64,000 nucleotides of DNA from contig LGRX02024820.1 of NCBI GenBank assembly GCA_001247695.2, positions 59,613 through 123,612 of the forward strand, in the 5' to 3' direction. The notes beneath the pieces were generated by a model that was not told where the DNA came from, did not search any database, and saw only the letters and a program-made list of their open reading frames with translations. The stretch is from Cymbomonas tetramitiformis. Its lineage: Eukaryota > Chlorophyta > Pyramimonadophyceae > Pyramimonadales > Pyramimonadaceae. The position numbers were made by a program, and so were the translations under genes. Positions 38,275 through 51,014 of the stretch are shown here, piece after piece (the stretch's first letter is position 1; the number at the start of each line of letters is the position of its first letter).

Positions 38275-41200
38275 TTAAGACTGTGAAAGTCTATATCTGA
38301 GTGCAAAGAATGCCAGTATACGCAGCAGTACCAGGAGCAACAATGTAGGGAGAACATCATATGCAACAGGCTCAGAGATGTTTTGTCTGCAGGCAAAATG
38401 TTGTACCCATGCCCCGTGCCCCTCCCAAGTTACCCAGCAGTGGAATGATAAAGGTGACCGCTTGATCACAAATAGATCATGCAAGGCAATGCCCAATAAA
38501 CGCAGGAGGCGTCAACAACACAGCCACGAGGCACTCTCACAGATCAACAGGGGTACTCACGCTTCAAGCTCTTGAACATCATCTGCGGCGCAAAGCTCCT
38601 CGCTTCCATCCCAGCATGGATACAACTCATCACCACGGAACTCAATCTGCACACATGTGTACACGTAGCACAAGAGGAATCCCATTAGCAGACCTCAATA
38701 CTGTTCAGTGACCAAAATGAAACATCTAATGTCTCCTCACATCACATTTACGGAGTTTCTGGTACCTCGTGTGCGAGGGACCCTGGGATCAGCGCCAAGG
38801 GGGGGACTCTCAACATAAGCAGGAACCTTGTATGATGCTCAGAAATGCAATAGAAAATGAACATGAGGCTCTGTTGTTCTGCCAGCCGTTGCCACATTAG
38901 GAGGGAGCATCCACGGCTCAGCGAATCACACATTCGGAGGGAGCATCCACGGCTCAGCGAATCACACATTCGGAGGGAGCATCCACGGCTCAGCGAATCA
39001 CACATTAGGAGGAGCATCCGGCTCAGCGAGTCACACATTCGGAGGAGCATCCACGGCTCAGCGAGTCACACATTCGGAGGGAGCATCCGGCTCAGCGGAG
39101 TCACACATTGGGAGGAGCATCCACGGCTCAGCGGAGTACATTGGGAGGGAGCATCCACGGCTCAGCGTGCATTGGGAGGGGGCATCAAGGCTCAGCGAGT
39201 CACACACTGGGAGGGAGCATCCACGGCTCAGCGGAGTACAAATTGGGAGGGGAGCATCCACGGCTCAGCGAGTCACACATTGGGAGGAGCATCCACGGCT
39301 CAGCGAGTCACACACTGGGAGGGAGCATCCACGGCTCAGCGAATTGCAAATTGGGAGGGAGCATCCACGGCTCAGCGAATTGCAAATTGGGAGGGAGCAT
39401 CCACGGCTCAGCGAGTCACACACTGGGAGGGAGCATCCACGGCTCAGGGAGTTGCTTCGGAGGGTTCGGGTGGTTTCAGCAGTTCGCGAATCCGCAACTG
39501 AAGCTAAGATGCTTAAACGAAGATAATATGAACGGCTGCGCACCTTATTTGTCAAGCGATAACAGTACCCGGTGAAAGACAAGTAACGGACCCATCCGAG
39601 CCATGCCGGAAATTCACTGACGTAGAAGCCAGCCGTCATCATGGTGCCAAGCATGAGGATTGATTGCCACACATTGGCTTTGGCAACATTCAAAAGCGCC
39701 GCCCCAAATAGCAGTCCGACCGACTGAGAGATGAGCACGACCAGCAGAATCGTCATCATATGACATATAAACCTGGCAAGTTCCACAGTAGAGTGTCACC
39801 ACTGACCGGCCACATGCCCGGACATGCCGTGTGGGCTGCCCGTGGGCTCAGCTGGCCGATCACCTTTGAAGGCCTCTTGATTCTACTGGTTTCTCCGCTG
39901 CTAGATGTGGAATGCAGACAGTGGACTGCGCCCGAGCCACAGGGGCGGAGGGGGGGGGTGGTGCACCTTGTGAAGATGGCATTCAGCCCGGCAAGAGGGT
40001 AGTACAGGCAGATGCAGCCTGCTGGAACCATCATGACCAAAGGCGCGTCCGTCATTGTCCGTGCCATGAAATAGGCTGACAGGCGGTACATGCCTGCGCC
40101 TCGCCAGCCCCCTCCCCATCTCACCTCAGTGCAAGGCAACGAACCTCGCCGTGCGCCGGGGTGCCCCCCTATGCGCCGCTTCAGGCCAAGGCAGCCCGGC
40201 ACCCTGCATCCTTTCCGTCCTGGTTTGAACTGAGGAGCGTGCGCACTGACGGCGGGGAGGCAGAGCCGGTCTCCGTTGTAGATAGAGGTACATGCACCTG
40301 AGGCACGCTCTTTCTTGAGTACATTCTTCTCCACGGGGAAGGCGTTTAGGGCGGTGAACATGGGCTGAAACGCCCAGAAGGTGCACTGCATCACACCGCC
40401 CCCTCCCCTCCGCAGTTCATGCATTTCCATCTGTGGTGTCATGTGTGGGCATTTCCATCTGTGGTGTCATGCTTAGTCAGGAAGTTGAGGGGAATAAAAG
40501 CCCCACACCCCCAAAAGGGTGTTTTGTTTTCTATTTTTCTCTTTCTCTTTCTTTTGCTTAGGACGGTCCTTTGCTTGTGGGCGCTGTGGATTATATAGGG
40601 GTGTTACTGGTACTTAGTTAGAGCATGCGCAGCAAATGTGGAGTGGATTCGGTGACCAGCTTAGCACAAGCTTGCAATGTTACGCTCTGCAGCCGCGTGC
40701 ATCTCGCTACCTCCATGCCACATCAGCAGATGGCGCGGGCACTGATAGATCCCGCACCTTGAAGAATAGCAGACCTTGCGCGTCCACCACAGCACGCCCC
40801 CCCCTACACAACACGCCCAGACTCTGCCTTGATCCTCCCGCCTCTGTGCCGCTCGTTCTCCCGCCAGAGGAAGCAAAAAGTGACTTCGAAGCTAACCCTC
40901 TCCTACCCTCCTCCGGAAGGTGGTGAGAACTTCTCTTCCTTCTGTTCTCGGGGGGAAAGACTGCCTGGGCCCTGATGAGAGTGGAGGTGTGCGGCTGCTT
41001 TCAAGCTGACTGTGCCTCTGCTCCTAGAGCCTGCAGGCTGTGAGGGGAGCTCTCTGAGCAGCTAGCCACACAAAAAAGCAGCTGACGCCCATCTATGCAC
41101 CCGGACGCATCCAATGGCTGGCGTGATGCAGTGCTGAGATGGGCGGTTTACCTGGACGTGCACTGGAACCATATGAGGGACGACACCGCGGTAACACCGA

Positions 41201-44200
41201 TGCAAAGGGTGATGTAGAGCTGGTCCATGGCAGCAGACTTGCGCGCCCGAAATGAGCGGCCCTGATGGCACCCGGCAAGTCTCAAACAGGCCTGCAACAA
41301 ATGGGCGCCCAACAGAGAGTGGAAGAGACGGAGCGGTGCGCTCAAGAGATCTGGCGGTCACAAGGAAGCATCGCCATCCGTCCAAGAGATCTGGCGGTCA
41401 CAAGGAAGCATCGCCATCCGTCCAAGAGGTCTGGCGGTCACAAGGAAGCATCGCCATCCGTCCAAGAGGTCTGGCGGTCACAAAAGACGTACTGCCATCC
41501 GCTCAAGAAATCTTGCGGTCACGAAGACGTACTGCCATCCTGTTCTTCAAATGATTGGACCCTAATCAATACAAGAAGGGCTGGGAGAGGGCCATATGCT
41601 GTGCCAGCAAGAAGGCCTAATGTAGGCTTCCTTAAGGCCAATATTCTATCCCTCTTAACCCTCTTAAATGCCGTCACGCATCTGCGCTCCGCCCGGCCCA
41701 GGCAGATGCGCCAGGAACAGTGCCAGGCGGCGCGAGCTCCAGGCTAACTTCCGCCGTTAAGAGAAATTAGAACATTTCGTTGTAGCTGCCAAGGCCCTAC
41801 CATGAGGAGGGAGTACTGCTCGAGCCAGCTGATGCTGCTGTCCGCCTGCTTTTGGATTTCTTGATCGTATGGTAGCAGTTCCTCCTTCAGTTCAATGCCA
41901 CCTGGCAGTGCCAAAACAGTAGGCCGACCGTTCACTTCGCCGCCACAACAGAGTCCTGGACGAGGCCAGGATGTTCTCTTTGGACGGCTCTCTATCCAGC
42001 AGAGTGAAGATGGTGACCGGGCGCTGCGCCGGCCATTGCACAATCATGCGCTGCGCCGACCATTGCCCAATCATGCGCGAGGACAGAAGGATGGGCAGCT
42101 TTTGAGGGAATGGTAGCAATATGGGTCATGCGGATATCACGAGGCGCAGCCGCTATGGGAGAGAATGGTTCAAAGGTGGATTTCAGGACAGCAGAATCAG
42201 AATCAGCTGGGTTGCAAATGCAAATGCAAATGCAAATTGATGGAATCTATTTTGCCAGGTTGTGAAGCAAAGGTCGTGTCCAATCGCCCGCAACTTCCAA
42301 GATGCTTAAGCTTGAAAGTTGGAAGCTTAACCTATGGCCTCCATCACGGGATTGTCTAGCGACAGAAGCTTAGCTGACTGTTCTTGTTGTTCCTGTGCAA
42401 CAAAGCTTCCGCCGGCCACTTAAGTTGACCTGCACCCTTCACCGCCCAATTTCCTGCCAGGATCTGCTCTGCTCACCGCCCCTCCTTCTCATCAGGCCTT
42501 TTGCCTTTTTCACACGCCTCCAATCACCGTCATACCTATCCAAAATTCAGCAAAGATCATGTACACCACCCTCTGTCTGGAGCTTCCAAATACCGCTCTG
42601 CATATCGCAGCAAGGAGCGGGATTGGACTGAAGCAGAGAGTTTGATCGCGCTTCGAGCTGCAGAGCACAAATCCAGCGGGTAGCTCGGACTAGGAGGACC
42701 GAGTGCCTCGCGCTGCTCAGTCTCCAGCCGCCATCCTTGTGCTCACGAGTGCCCTGACTACTGCAGCCGGCGAGAACACCTGCGCGGCGTGGGCGTCTGC
42801 GAGTTGGTCCGCAATGCCCGCATCGTTGGCGAGGTCGAGCAGGAAGTCCGCCGGGTTACACATGAACGGCGGCGTCTGCCTGCGTCGTTCCGCCCCGTTG
42901 CCCCATTGCCCATACCACACCCCTTCGTACCGCCCATGTGAAGAGCCCCTTCTTGCACCCTTTGTCTGCGGCGCTATGACCACGCAGTATGACAGTCGCG
43001 CATGCGGCCACACTGCGAAGTTCTGTCGTATCGGCGTGTTGAATGATCTGCTCTGCCAGGGTGCGCAAGCACTAGAACTTTGTTGGGGAAAGCCGGTGAT
43101 ATGACACAAGGGGAATCTCTATGGAGTGGTAATCTCCCGGGTCATCCGTGGGGGGAGGGAGGGGGGAGGGCAGGGCGTCACCCTCGCAATGACATAACAG
43201 TCAGGGCGTCCTTTGCTGCACCGGAATAAATACATCGTCCCGCGGCCAGGACCATGACCTGAAGCTCCAAATATCGCCCCTTTAGACGCGTGGCGTGGCC
43301 GGCGCGCGGCATGGACGGCGCGCGGCGTGGACGGCACGCTTCAGACAGCAGCATCTTTGCCATCTACAGACTGTAATTAACACCAGCAGAAATTTCAACA
43401 ATAGACAGCGATATCAATACCGCTGTGCGTATTCGTCAAGTAAATGCGGAGTGCGAATGCAGGCTGCGTCTAACTGGGGGCCGCGGAGGTGAGGCTGGCA
43501 ACTAGGCGGGGCGGACCGTGTCAAACGCATGGTACATCGAGGAGTTCGGCTGATGCAGGGTGGCTACCACCGTACGGCCGAGATGGGCCAGGCCTTTCAG
43601 AACCTTAAAGATGCGCAGGGCGGTGGTGCTGTCCAGGCCAGAAGTGGGCTGCCGCGTCATTTCAAACCCCCCCTCCCGCTCCCCATCTCCTCTATTGTCT
43701 GTTCAACTGCGTATCTCGCTCTTTTGATTGGCCCATCGTAGCCCTGCTCGCGTGACCCAGCTTAGCATGCGCATCGCAGCCCTGCTCGCGTGACCCAGCT
43801 TAGCATACGCATCGCAGCCCTGCTCGCGTAACCCAGCTTAGCATGCGCATCGCAGCCCTGCTCGCGTGACCCAGCTTAGCATGCGCATCGCAGCCCTGCT
43901 CGCGTGACCCAGCTTAGCATGCGCATCGCAGTCCTGCTCGCGGGACCCAGCTTAGGATGCGCATCGCAGCCCTGCTCGCGTGACCCAGCTTAGCATGCGC
44001 ATCGCAGCCCTGCTCGCGTGACCCAGCTTAGCATGCGCATCGCAGTCCTGCTCGCGTGACCCAGCTTAGCATACGCATCGCAACAGTTGGCGGGAGAGAG
44101 ATCCCTGCAGCGCATTTTATTGGTCCAATGGGTGACGCGCAACGCCCGCCCTGTGGCAATCCAGGCACTTGGCCGGCGCACCTCGTCCAGAAGCATCATG

Positions 44201-47200
44201 GCAGGGTTGACCAGCAGCTCGACTCCGATACTGACGCGTTTCCTTTCTCCCCCAGATACCCCGCGTTTGGCATTCATCCCACCTGCCCCCTGCACAGCTC
44301 AGCCCCCCTGCACATAGTTTCGTTGAAACACTACCTCAATCGAGGGGCCTGATTATGGTACCAACCCGAGTCGGCTGGAGCAATGCTGCGTGCGACCCTT
44401 CACCCTCGGCGCTATCGCACCTTTCCGCCTCCAAAGCGGTCAACCCTTTTTGCACCCTTTTTGCACCCGTTTTTGAGTGTGCCCTTTGGTTTGAATCGGA
44501 ATTTCAGAAAACTCTGCACCGCAGCATTGAGCTTCATTTTCTGGATCGTAGGATCAAGGTCGAGAGGCTTTTCCGGATTCGGATGACGGACACGTTGCAT
44601 ACCTTGACTTCTGTTCGGGGGCTCTGCAGCCCTCCGCATGTACATTCGCACAAGAACCTTCAGGGAGGGGGTCCTACAAAGCCGTCTGCTGCTAAACACC
44701 TTCGTGCCAAATCAGCTGGCCCACGAGAGGCGCCAAGTGACACAAATGGCCCAAAGCAAAGCTTCCGTCACTGATGGCAGCAACGGTGTCCCGGCCAAGG
44801 ACCCTCGTGCGAAGGCGATGTCTTCCCTGGATATCCACGTCAGCCCTCCGACTTTCAGGTTGCCAACTACGGGCGCTCGCTTCCACACTGTCTGCGGTCA
44901 ACGCCATTTTCCCCGTGGATGGTCTTGCCAAGCCAGCCATTGCTTCTGCTGAAGTATACCCATGCGATGCTCCGGATGCAAGCCTTCCTTGCTACGACCC
45001 TATCCTGACCCTAGCTGCAAGGGGTGCGTCGAGGGGCAAGAATACCGATCTCCGAGTTTGCACATTTGGAGAGGTTTAAGGCCTCGAGGACACAGTCGAC
45101 GCGCTCCATCTTCTCCTGCTTCGTCAAGTGCCTGCGGGTCCTCGCCAAGGCCGAAGCGCGCTTGAGCGGATCGAGGAGGCGAGGTGAGCCGTGGCGGGCG
45201 GCTGGCTCACAGGGCACACAGTGTTACCGGCCAAAGCCCGAAGTGAGCTGCGAGCTAAGCATCAAGAGCCGCAGCAGGCGGACCCGTTGGTGAGCAGCTC
45301 TGCGATTACAGGAGCGCGCCAGCTGGCAGTGCACGGCGTCTCAGGCACAGCCACGCACAACGACCTTTCGATTCGGGGCCGCTGCATGTCATGCCAAGTG
45401 GCGCACGTGCGAAGACCACGATGCGAGCGGAGCCGAGCGAAGATTACTCTCGGTCAAGGAGGCGTGCATCGAAGTGAAAACTGTAAAATCGTTTGACAGG
45501 CCAGGGGGAGCCCGGCGCACCTTGATAGGCGCAGCAATGCGGCGTATGTGAGCGTCTCCCTGCCACCCACCGCCGCGCGTCAGAGGGCTTGCGATGCGCA
45601 CTTCTCTCCGACCTCTCTCTCCCTGCCACCCACCGCCGCGCCAGAGGGCTTGCGATGCGCACTTCTCTCCGACCTCTCTCTCCCTGCCACCCACCGCCGC
45701 GCGTCAGAGGGCTTGCGATGCGCACTTCTCTCCGACCATTCTCTCCCGAGGCTTGAAAGACACGAACCTGAAAAAACAACGCCCGAGGACCCTCACGGCG
45801 CATCAGGCATACACGGCTCTCTTACTTCCGGCATGGTAAGCAGCTGGCATCCTGGATGGCGCGCCCCGCACCGCACAGAGAGCGCCTGGAAGAGCACGTC
45901 ATCCTGGGTCACAAACACGATGTGCCGCTTGAACGCCTGCGCCGCAACACACGATCCCAGCATCAACATTAGCTCTGCTGTGTGATAAAGTGTGGCGAAC
46001 CGGACGGAGGCGTGGGAAAAGTCAATGCAAAGCTCCCGCCTCTATGGGGAGGTGCGTTAGACAAAGAGGTTCGAAGCCCCATCCCGAGTTGCAGGGATAC
46101 GCGAGCAAAGAGGCCCCATCCCGAGTTGCAGGAATACGCGAGGAAAGAGGCCCCATCCCGACTAGGGAGTATCTGTGAGGTTGACACGTCAGAAGTGCCA
46201 TTCCGGCCCGGATGTGTGAGGGAAGCGGTTGAGAACAACCATCCTGACGCGGCGGCATACGCGTGGCAAACAGATGCCATGCCATGCTCTTATTCCCCGC
46301 CTAATGCACATGCGGCTGCTGTCTTGCCTGGCTACTCAGATCCAGCTATAAGGATGGAGGGGATGGCTCGAGCTCTCGCCTTTGAATACTGTTTGCCGTT
46401 GTAAAGCAGACTGCCCGATACCCCGGGCCCTTTTGTCTGCCCTGCCAGGATGCCCAAGAGAGAGGTCTTCCCCGACCCAGATGGTCCCAGAATCACCTGT
46501 CCACAAGCGCCCCCCCTTAAAGCCCAGATGGTCCCAGAATTGAATGTCCACAAGCGCCCTCTAAAGCCCAGATGGTCCCAGAATCACCTGTCCACAAGCG
46601 CCCTTAAAGCCCGGATGGTCCCAGAATCACCTGTCCACAAGCGCCCCTAAAGCCCAGATGGTCCCAGAATCACCTGTCCACAAGCGCCCCTTAAAGCCCA
46701 GATGGTCCCAGAATCACCTGTCCACAAGCGCCCTTAAAGCCCAGATGGTCCCAGAATCACCTGTCCACAAGCGCCCCTTAAAGCCCAGATGGTCCCCACA
46801 AGCGCCTTAAAGCCCAGATGGTCCCAGAATCACCTGTCCACAAGCGCCCCCATTAAAGCCCAGATGGTCCCAGAATCACCTGTCCACAAGCGCCCCCTTA
46901 AAGCCCAGATGGTCCCAATTAATGTCCACAAGCGCCCCTTAAAGCCCAGATGGTCCCAGAATTGAATGTCCACATGCGCCCCCCCTTAAAGCCCAGATGG
47001 TCCCAGAATTGAATGTCCACATGCAGTCCCGGTTTGAACGCGGATGGTCTAATCGAGGCCCCAAGATCCGCACCTCCACCTGACTCGTGGATTGACCAGC
47101 AAGCTTATGAAATCACATCACTCCTTCAATACCATAACGCAGCCTGTAACCGCCTGGCAGTCTGCACCTACTTTCGCATTAATTAACAACCTATAAAACA

Positions 47201-48900
47201 TAGGGCCTTGTCCACCTGGCATTTCGCAATTACTTTTGCATTGTGTAGCAACCTGTAAGACATAATGCTGTGTCCACTTGGCAGTCAGCACCTACGTTTG
47301 CATTGTGCAACAATCTATAAGACACGGGTCCGTATCCACTTGACAGCTCACACCTACCATCGCATTATCAAACCTATCCGGCAAAGCACTGTGTCCAGTG
47401 TGCAGGTTATAAGAAGCAGCATGAGAAGTACTCTTCCCCGATCATTCACCTGCACTTCTCCCGGTTGAGCCCTGCCATTTATTGACCGTAGGATAGCTTT
47501 GTTGTTCTTTTTGTTCCTCCCTTGTGCACGTGGCTGTATTGCAGTCAGCCCAACATCCACGATGCAATTATTCAGTCTCCAAATGCTCTTATTTCTTGGT
47601 ATGTATGAACAAATGCGGTCCCGAAAGCCGCAGGGCAAAACGCCCTACACCCTGCAAAGGGAAACTACTTTTCTTTTCTTTGTACTCATCTATATTTTGC
47701 TCTCGCGGGTTTATGCCAGGGCTGCTGCGGGTTGGCCACGAGGTGGACGGTGTTTGCTGGTCCGTATGAGAGGCCAAGGGGGAAGCTAACTGCGCAGAAG
47801 TGGGGCCGTATTATGAATTTGCGTGGCCGCCTAGGGGTATTCGGTCCCGGATTTCTATCCTGCAGAATTGATGGAGACTCCACACCACATATACACGCAC
47901 GCACACGGAGCGGAGCTGGATATGTCCCGAAGTGTGTGCTGAATCCTTTGATTCCAGGTATGCGTACAGAATGCGGCCGACATTCTATGGAGATCTGGTG
48001 CTAAGGAGATCGGTCTAAGGAGAAGCACGCTCACACGCTCGCTCCAGTTGCACAGGAATGCCAGAGCTTGCCACCAAAATAGCAGCTTTACTCATCGCAC
48101 ACTTAAGAGCCGTGAGGAGCGCCCGAAGGCCGAACGACCACATCAAGCAGTTCACGACAAGCGCTTGCTCGGTGTCCAGTCACTCGTGCCGTGCAACATG
48201 CACAAGACCGAGATTCAAAATCCAAACATTGAGGCAGGTAAAGGAATTGCCAACACCCTTTACCCGTGCGCCCCATGGCATTCTTATTTCCTGAGGCCAC
48301 CCGCCTCCAGGCATCCTATGCAAGGAAATATCCGCCTGGCGTTTCGTGGACGCAGGCGATCAGAGCTTGTCGTGGGCCCAAATAATGTACTGAAGGGACG
48401 TGATGCGCAACGAGAATCTTCGCGGACCTTGCGTGTGTTCCACAGCTGCTCAAAACATGAAGTGCCTGAAATCGGGCACACGTGATTCACGTCTAACCTC
48501 TTCTCCAAATCAGGGCAAAACTAAAGACTAGAACGGCGGGCCGCTAATTGTGTCATGACTTTAGTTGAGGTAGTGAATCGAATATCAATATGCGGACCTT
48601 CAGCAACAATGTCTCGGCATTAAATATAGTGCGGTGGAGAAAAGTACTGCTATCGTTATTGGAGTATCAAAAGATAACGACTGTGTACGTTCCTACTCAA
48701 CCACGCCCACACCTGAGCGAGCGGCCTGTTCCACGCATATGCACAGTGCTGAAAGAGAAGGGGTTTCACTCACCGGTGTCCGAGTCCTTGGAAGCTTGAA
48801 CATTATAGGAGATATCCTGATACGATAGTGAAATGCTAATAGCAAGAGGCTCCAAGTTGGGCACGGCGTTATCCTGGCCGTTTTTCTTGGAAGAATAGAC
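38275..48900 (-). CDS. ABCG-type half-size ABC transporter, multi-exon
   Basis: Exons read by motif and GT-AG sites (minus strand): 48900-48774 (N-terminal strand [11 protein letters not shown]), 46496-46390 (Walker [17 protein letters not shown]), 45936-about 45876 ([17 protein letters not shown]-loop), 45131-45046 ([20 protein letters not shown]), 44282-44182 (signature [12 protein letters not shown], Walker B MMLLDE), 43648-43517 (PTSGLDS, H-loop ATLHQP), 43258-about 43200 ([13 protein letters not shown]), 42875-42747 ([11 protein letters not shown]), 41901-41801 (SWLEQYSLL), about 41245-41152 and 40385-40298 (FNAFP-like [17 protein letters not shown]), 40093-39967 ([16 protein letters not shown]), 39772-39544 (membrane helices), 38646-38561 (DELYPCWDG loop), 38386-38275 (last helix, TAA). 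It would be an ATP-driven exporter of lipids or hydrophobic compounds. The short exon between 48774 and 46496 was not found, and the 5' end may lie further right. Confidence 0.85.
38899..39455. repeat. Minisatellite, about 36-bp unit, about 16 copies (ABCG intron)
   Basis: The unit contains GGGAGCATCCACGGCTCAGC followed by GAGTCACACATTGG. Copies vary by indels. It fills most of the intron between the exons at 39544 and 38646. Confidence 0.9.
40422..40565 (+). repeat. Short duplication plus LINE-tail-like sequence (ABCG intron)
   Basis: GCATTTCCATCTGTGGTGTC occurs twice (about 40422 and 40450). A hairpin-like CACCCCCAAAAGGGTG followed by a TC-rich tract then resembles the 3' tail of LINE 2 (CGCCCAAAGGGCG plus TC-rich tract at 31750-31795). 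It is possibly the end of a heavily 5'-truncated LINE. Confidence 0.4.
41345..41545. repeat. Minisatellite, 40-bp unit, 4-5 copies (ABCG intron)
   Basis: The unit is GATCTGGCGGTCACAAGGAA followed by GCATCGCCATCCGTCCAAGA. The last copies are diverged (GACGTACTGCCATCC). It lies in the intron between exons 41801 and 41245. Confidence 0.9.
43735..44085. repeat. Minisatellite, 38-bp unit, about 9 copies (ABCG intron)
   Basis: The unit is CGCAGCCCTGCTCGCGTGAC followed by CCAGCTTAGCATGCGCAT, highly uniform. It fills the intron between the Walker B exon and the PTSGLDS exon. Confidence 0.95.
45553..45745. repeat. Minisatellite, about 60-bp unit, 3 copies (ABCG intron)
   Basis: The unit contains CTCCCTGCCACCCACCGCCG, then CAGAGGGCTTGCGATGCGCA, then CTTCTCTCCGACC. 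It lies between the exons at 45131 and 45876. Confidence 0.9.
46065..46165. repeat. Minisatellite, about 36-bp unit, 2.5 copies (ABCG intron)
   Basis: The unit is GAGGCCCCATCCCGAGTTGC followed by AGGAATACGCGAG(C/G)AAA. It lies in the intron between the Q-loop and Walker A exons. Confidence 0.8.
46470..47025. repeat. Minisatellite, about 44-bp unit, 13 copies, containing the Walker A exon border
   Basis: On the plus strand the unit reads AAAGCCCAGATGGTCCCAGA, then ATCACCTGTCCACAAGCGCC. On the minus strand this is GTGGACAG, the 3' splice site of the Walker A exon, followed by GTGATTCTGGGACCATCTGG, which codes for VILGPSG. The array starts at the true exon (46496) and extends upstream of it, so each copy is a decoy acceptor with the first seven codons of the exon. 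Confidence 0.9.
47140..47400. repeat. Degenerate tandem repeat of about 72 bp, 3-4 copies
   Basis: The unit contains CCTATAAGACA-type, then GTCCACTTGGCAGTC-type, then CACCTAC-TTTGCATTGTG-type blocks. It lies upstream of the Walker A exon, in the same long intron as the 44-bp array. Confidence 0.7.
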
Positions 48901-50438
48901 CTGATCAGCGACGTTCAAATTCAGTTCAAAATTAACGAAAAGATGGGAAGAAAGAGCCATATCTAGCACGAAGTGATCTTGCAGGTAAGAGCATAGGGTA
49001 AGAGCGCAACGCGTATTCCTCGATAGAAGCGTGCACTGCGTTGGCGAGCAAGGTGCGAATCTATTTCCTCGATGGAAATTCTACTGTCCATATGCCCTAG
49101 CGGGAAGTGCGCGATCTTCATGCATCGTTGGACGTGCTTGCTCGTCATATATGCTCCGGTGGGAAGTGTGAGACTTTTATTCTTCAAGGGATGCTTGCTC
49201 AGCATGTCCTTCGGCGGGAAAGGGGCGTCTCTAACTCCTCGACAGATCTATGTTGAGCAGTTAAAACATATTTCAACTTTTTGAGACTTCTAGCAGTCTT
49301 TGCCAGTACTAATGAGTGATAAGTTCAAGGACTTACTCACCGAGCTTACATTCCCTGGTGACCGTACCGAATGCACAGCTGAAAGTGTGTAGTCTAAAGA
49401 TCTTGTCTGCCTGAGTGGCTCGGCCATTGCAACAACACAAGAAGAAGCAGTTTGTGTGCTAAGGTTGCCGTGTAGTATTCCAAGTCCAGTCGTGTTCCCA
49501 ACTGGCAGCGCAGGTCGAAAGATACAGCTTGCGTTCGTTGTGATGTCTGATGATACCATACATGAACACATCATAAGCACTTTATAACCGAACGTGCCGT
49601 GGCACATCTCCTATCTTGCATAATGCCAATGGCGGACACGTGGACTCCCTCCTTCTGGATTCTCAATTGGGAAGGGATATACGCTCTGGAACTGGAACGA
49701 TGTTTCCGTCTCAATCCCAAAAAAAAATCTGACCCAGCGTGACGGTCATCCAATGTGAATGTTCGCAACTCCGCATTAAAAAAGTGAAGCCATGCTAGGA
49801 AAATTATCTAGCCCCCTAAAAACTAACGGGACGGGGGGGGCGATACCTTTAAGGTACCCAAATTGATTTTTAGCCCCTAAGCACCTATCAACTATTGGGA
49901 CTTCGCCCGATATCGCAGATATCAGAAAATGCATTGTTAAGGAACCTCGAGGTCATCATCGAAGTCGCGCTCAGATCGCAATATTCGATAGTCCTCGACA
50001 TCGATCGCGCGCATATCGATAGGTACTTCCTTCTTCACTGTGCCCATGGCCCACTCAAGACCCCCCCTATCATCAGAATGGTGCTGAGCATTATTATGGT
50101 GGTCACCATGACACGACAATCACCAATGCAAATTCCAAGCCCTTCATAAGCACCGTGAAATGGCCCAAAGTACTTACACTCATGGGGTACCTCCCTCCTC
50201 TTTTTGGTACTGTCCTCAACACGATAGGTGTTCCCCGTGGCAAGATTAAACCTCTCCTTAAAAAACTTTCAAGAATCTGTAGGCAACACACCAAAAATAG
50301 GCGAGTCGTGTTTCTGTTAAACACCACCACCATCTTGAACACTGACCCGCATACAGTTGACATCCTGAGCAGTGAGACCATGACAGAAACAGAAGCTGTG
50401 CAGAAATCAAACGACTTTCTTCAAACCCTCCTGCAATA
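48901..50438. other. Region 5' of the ABCG gene; possible further exons
   Basis: A minus-strand frame at 49290-49607 ends with SPGNVSS and a strong donor (GTGAGTAAG near 49338). It has several Cys residues, so it could be an upstream ABCG exon. Another minus frame near 50.0-50.1 kb has a hydrophobic stretch (MVTTIIMLSTILMIGG). Plus frames at 49895-50149 and 50155-50439 are also open; the latter ends at the LTR element's insertion site. The evidence does not decide between them. Confidence 0.35.
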
Positions 50439-50443
50439 ATTTT

Positions 50444-50625
50444 TGCTGGAACAGTCACACCGCTTGCTTTGTGACTCTTCCTATAGTAGTGTGTATGACT
50501 GTCACCCGAACCCGAACCCTAACTGTTTATGCCCGTTATATCGGGTTAACTTATCAACTTTATTACATTCTGAGAAAACTTATCACTGAGTGAATATATC
50601 CCGAGTCCTAGGGGTATATCCAGCA
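50444..50625 (+). repeat. 5' LTR, 182 bp
   Basis: It starts TGCTGGA and ends TCCAGCA, a perfect 7-bp inverted terminus. The interior has CCCGAACCCGAACCCTAAC and ATATCGGGTTAAC. Confidence 0.95.
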
Positions 50626-51014
50626 GGTTTGGCCCCACGCACTCTTTGTTTAGACACTGCGTTGTTTGGCCATGTCAGGCTAAACACCGACGCTTGAGAT
50701 GGAGTGAGGGGCTCCTCTAGAGGCGCGGCGGAGCGGTATGGCCTAGTTTCGCGGCTGGTTGATTGGACTTACGGAAAGCTCGGGCTCGTGGCTGCTTGAT
50801 TTTCCCGTACTACGCGTTGGTAAACGTTGGAATTTTGGTCGGATCCGACACCAAGTTCCTTGGCCGCGTTGTTAGATCCACATGCACGTTTGGGGAATCT
50901 TTTACGCCGCAGCTTTCCTTCTTTTCCTCGACAACCGCCTCACGACTTTTGGCCGCCGCTCCTTCCGCACCTCGCCACATTTGCCCTCACTTCGTCTCTA
51001 CAGTCTCTTTCACC

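Noticed and set aside
38899..39455. CRISPR-like array
   Set aside because: Units are contiguous with no unique spacers, the genome is eukaryotic, and the array sits inside an intron; it is a minisatellite.
43735..44085. CRISPR-like array with 38-bp repeats
   Set aside because: Same reason: direct head-to-tail units without spacers.
49895..50439. Two adjacent plus-strand frames as a gene cut by the LTR element
   Set aside because: They are in different frames without splice signals I trust, and the opposite strand is open as well, so they were left as undecided sequence.
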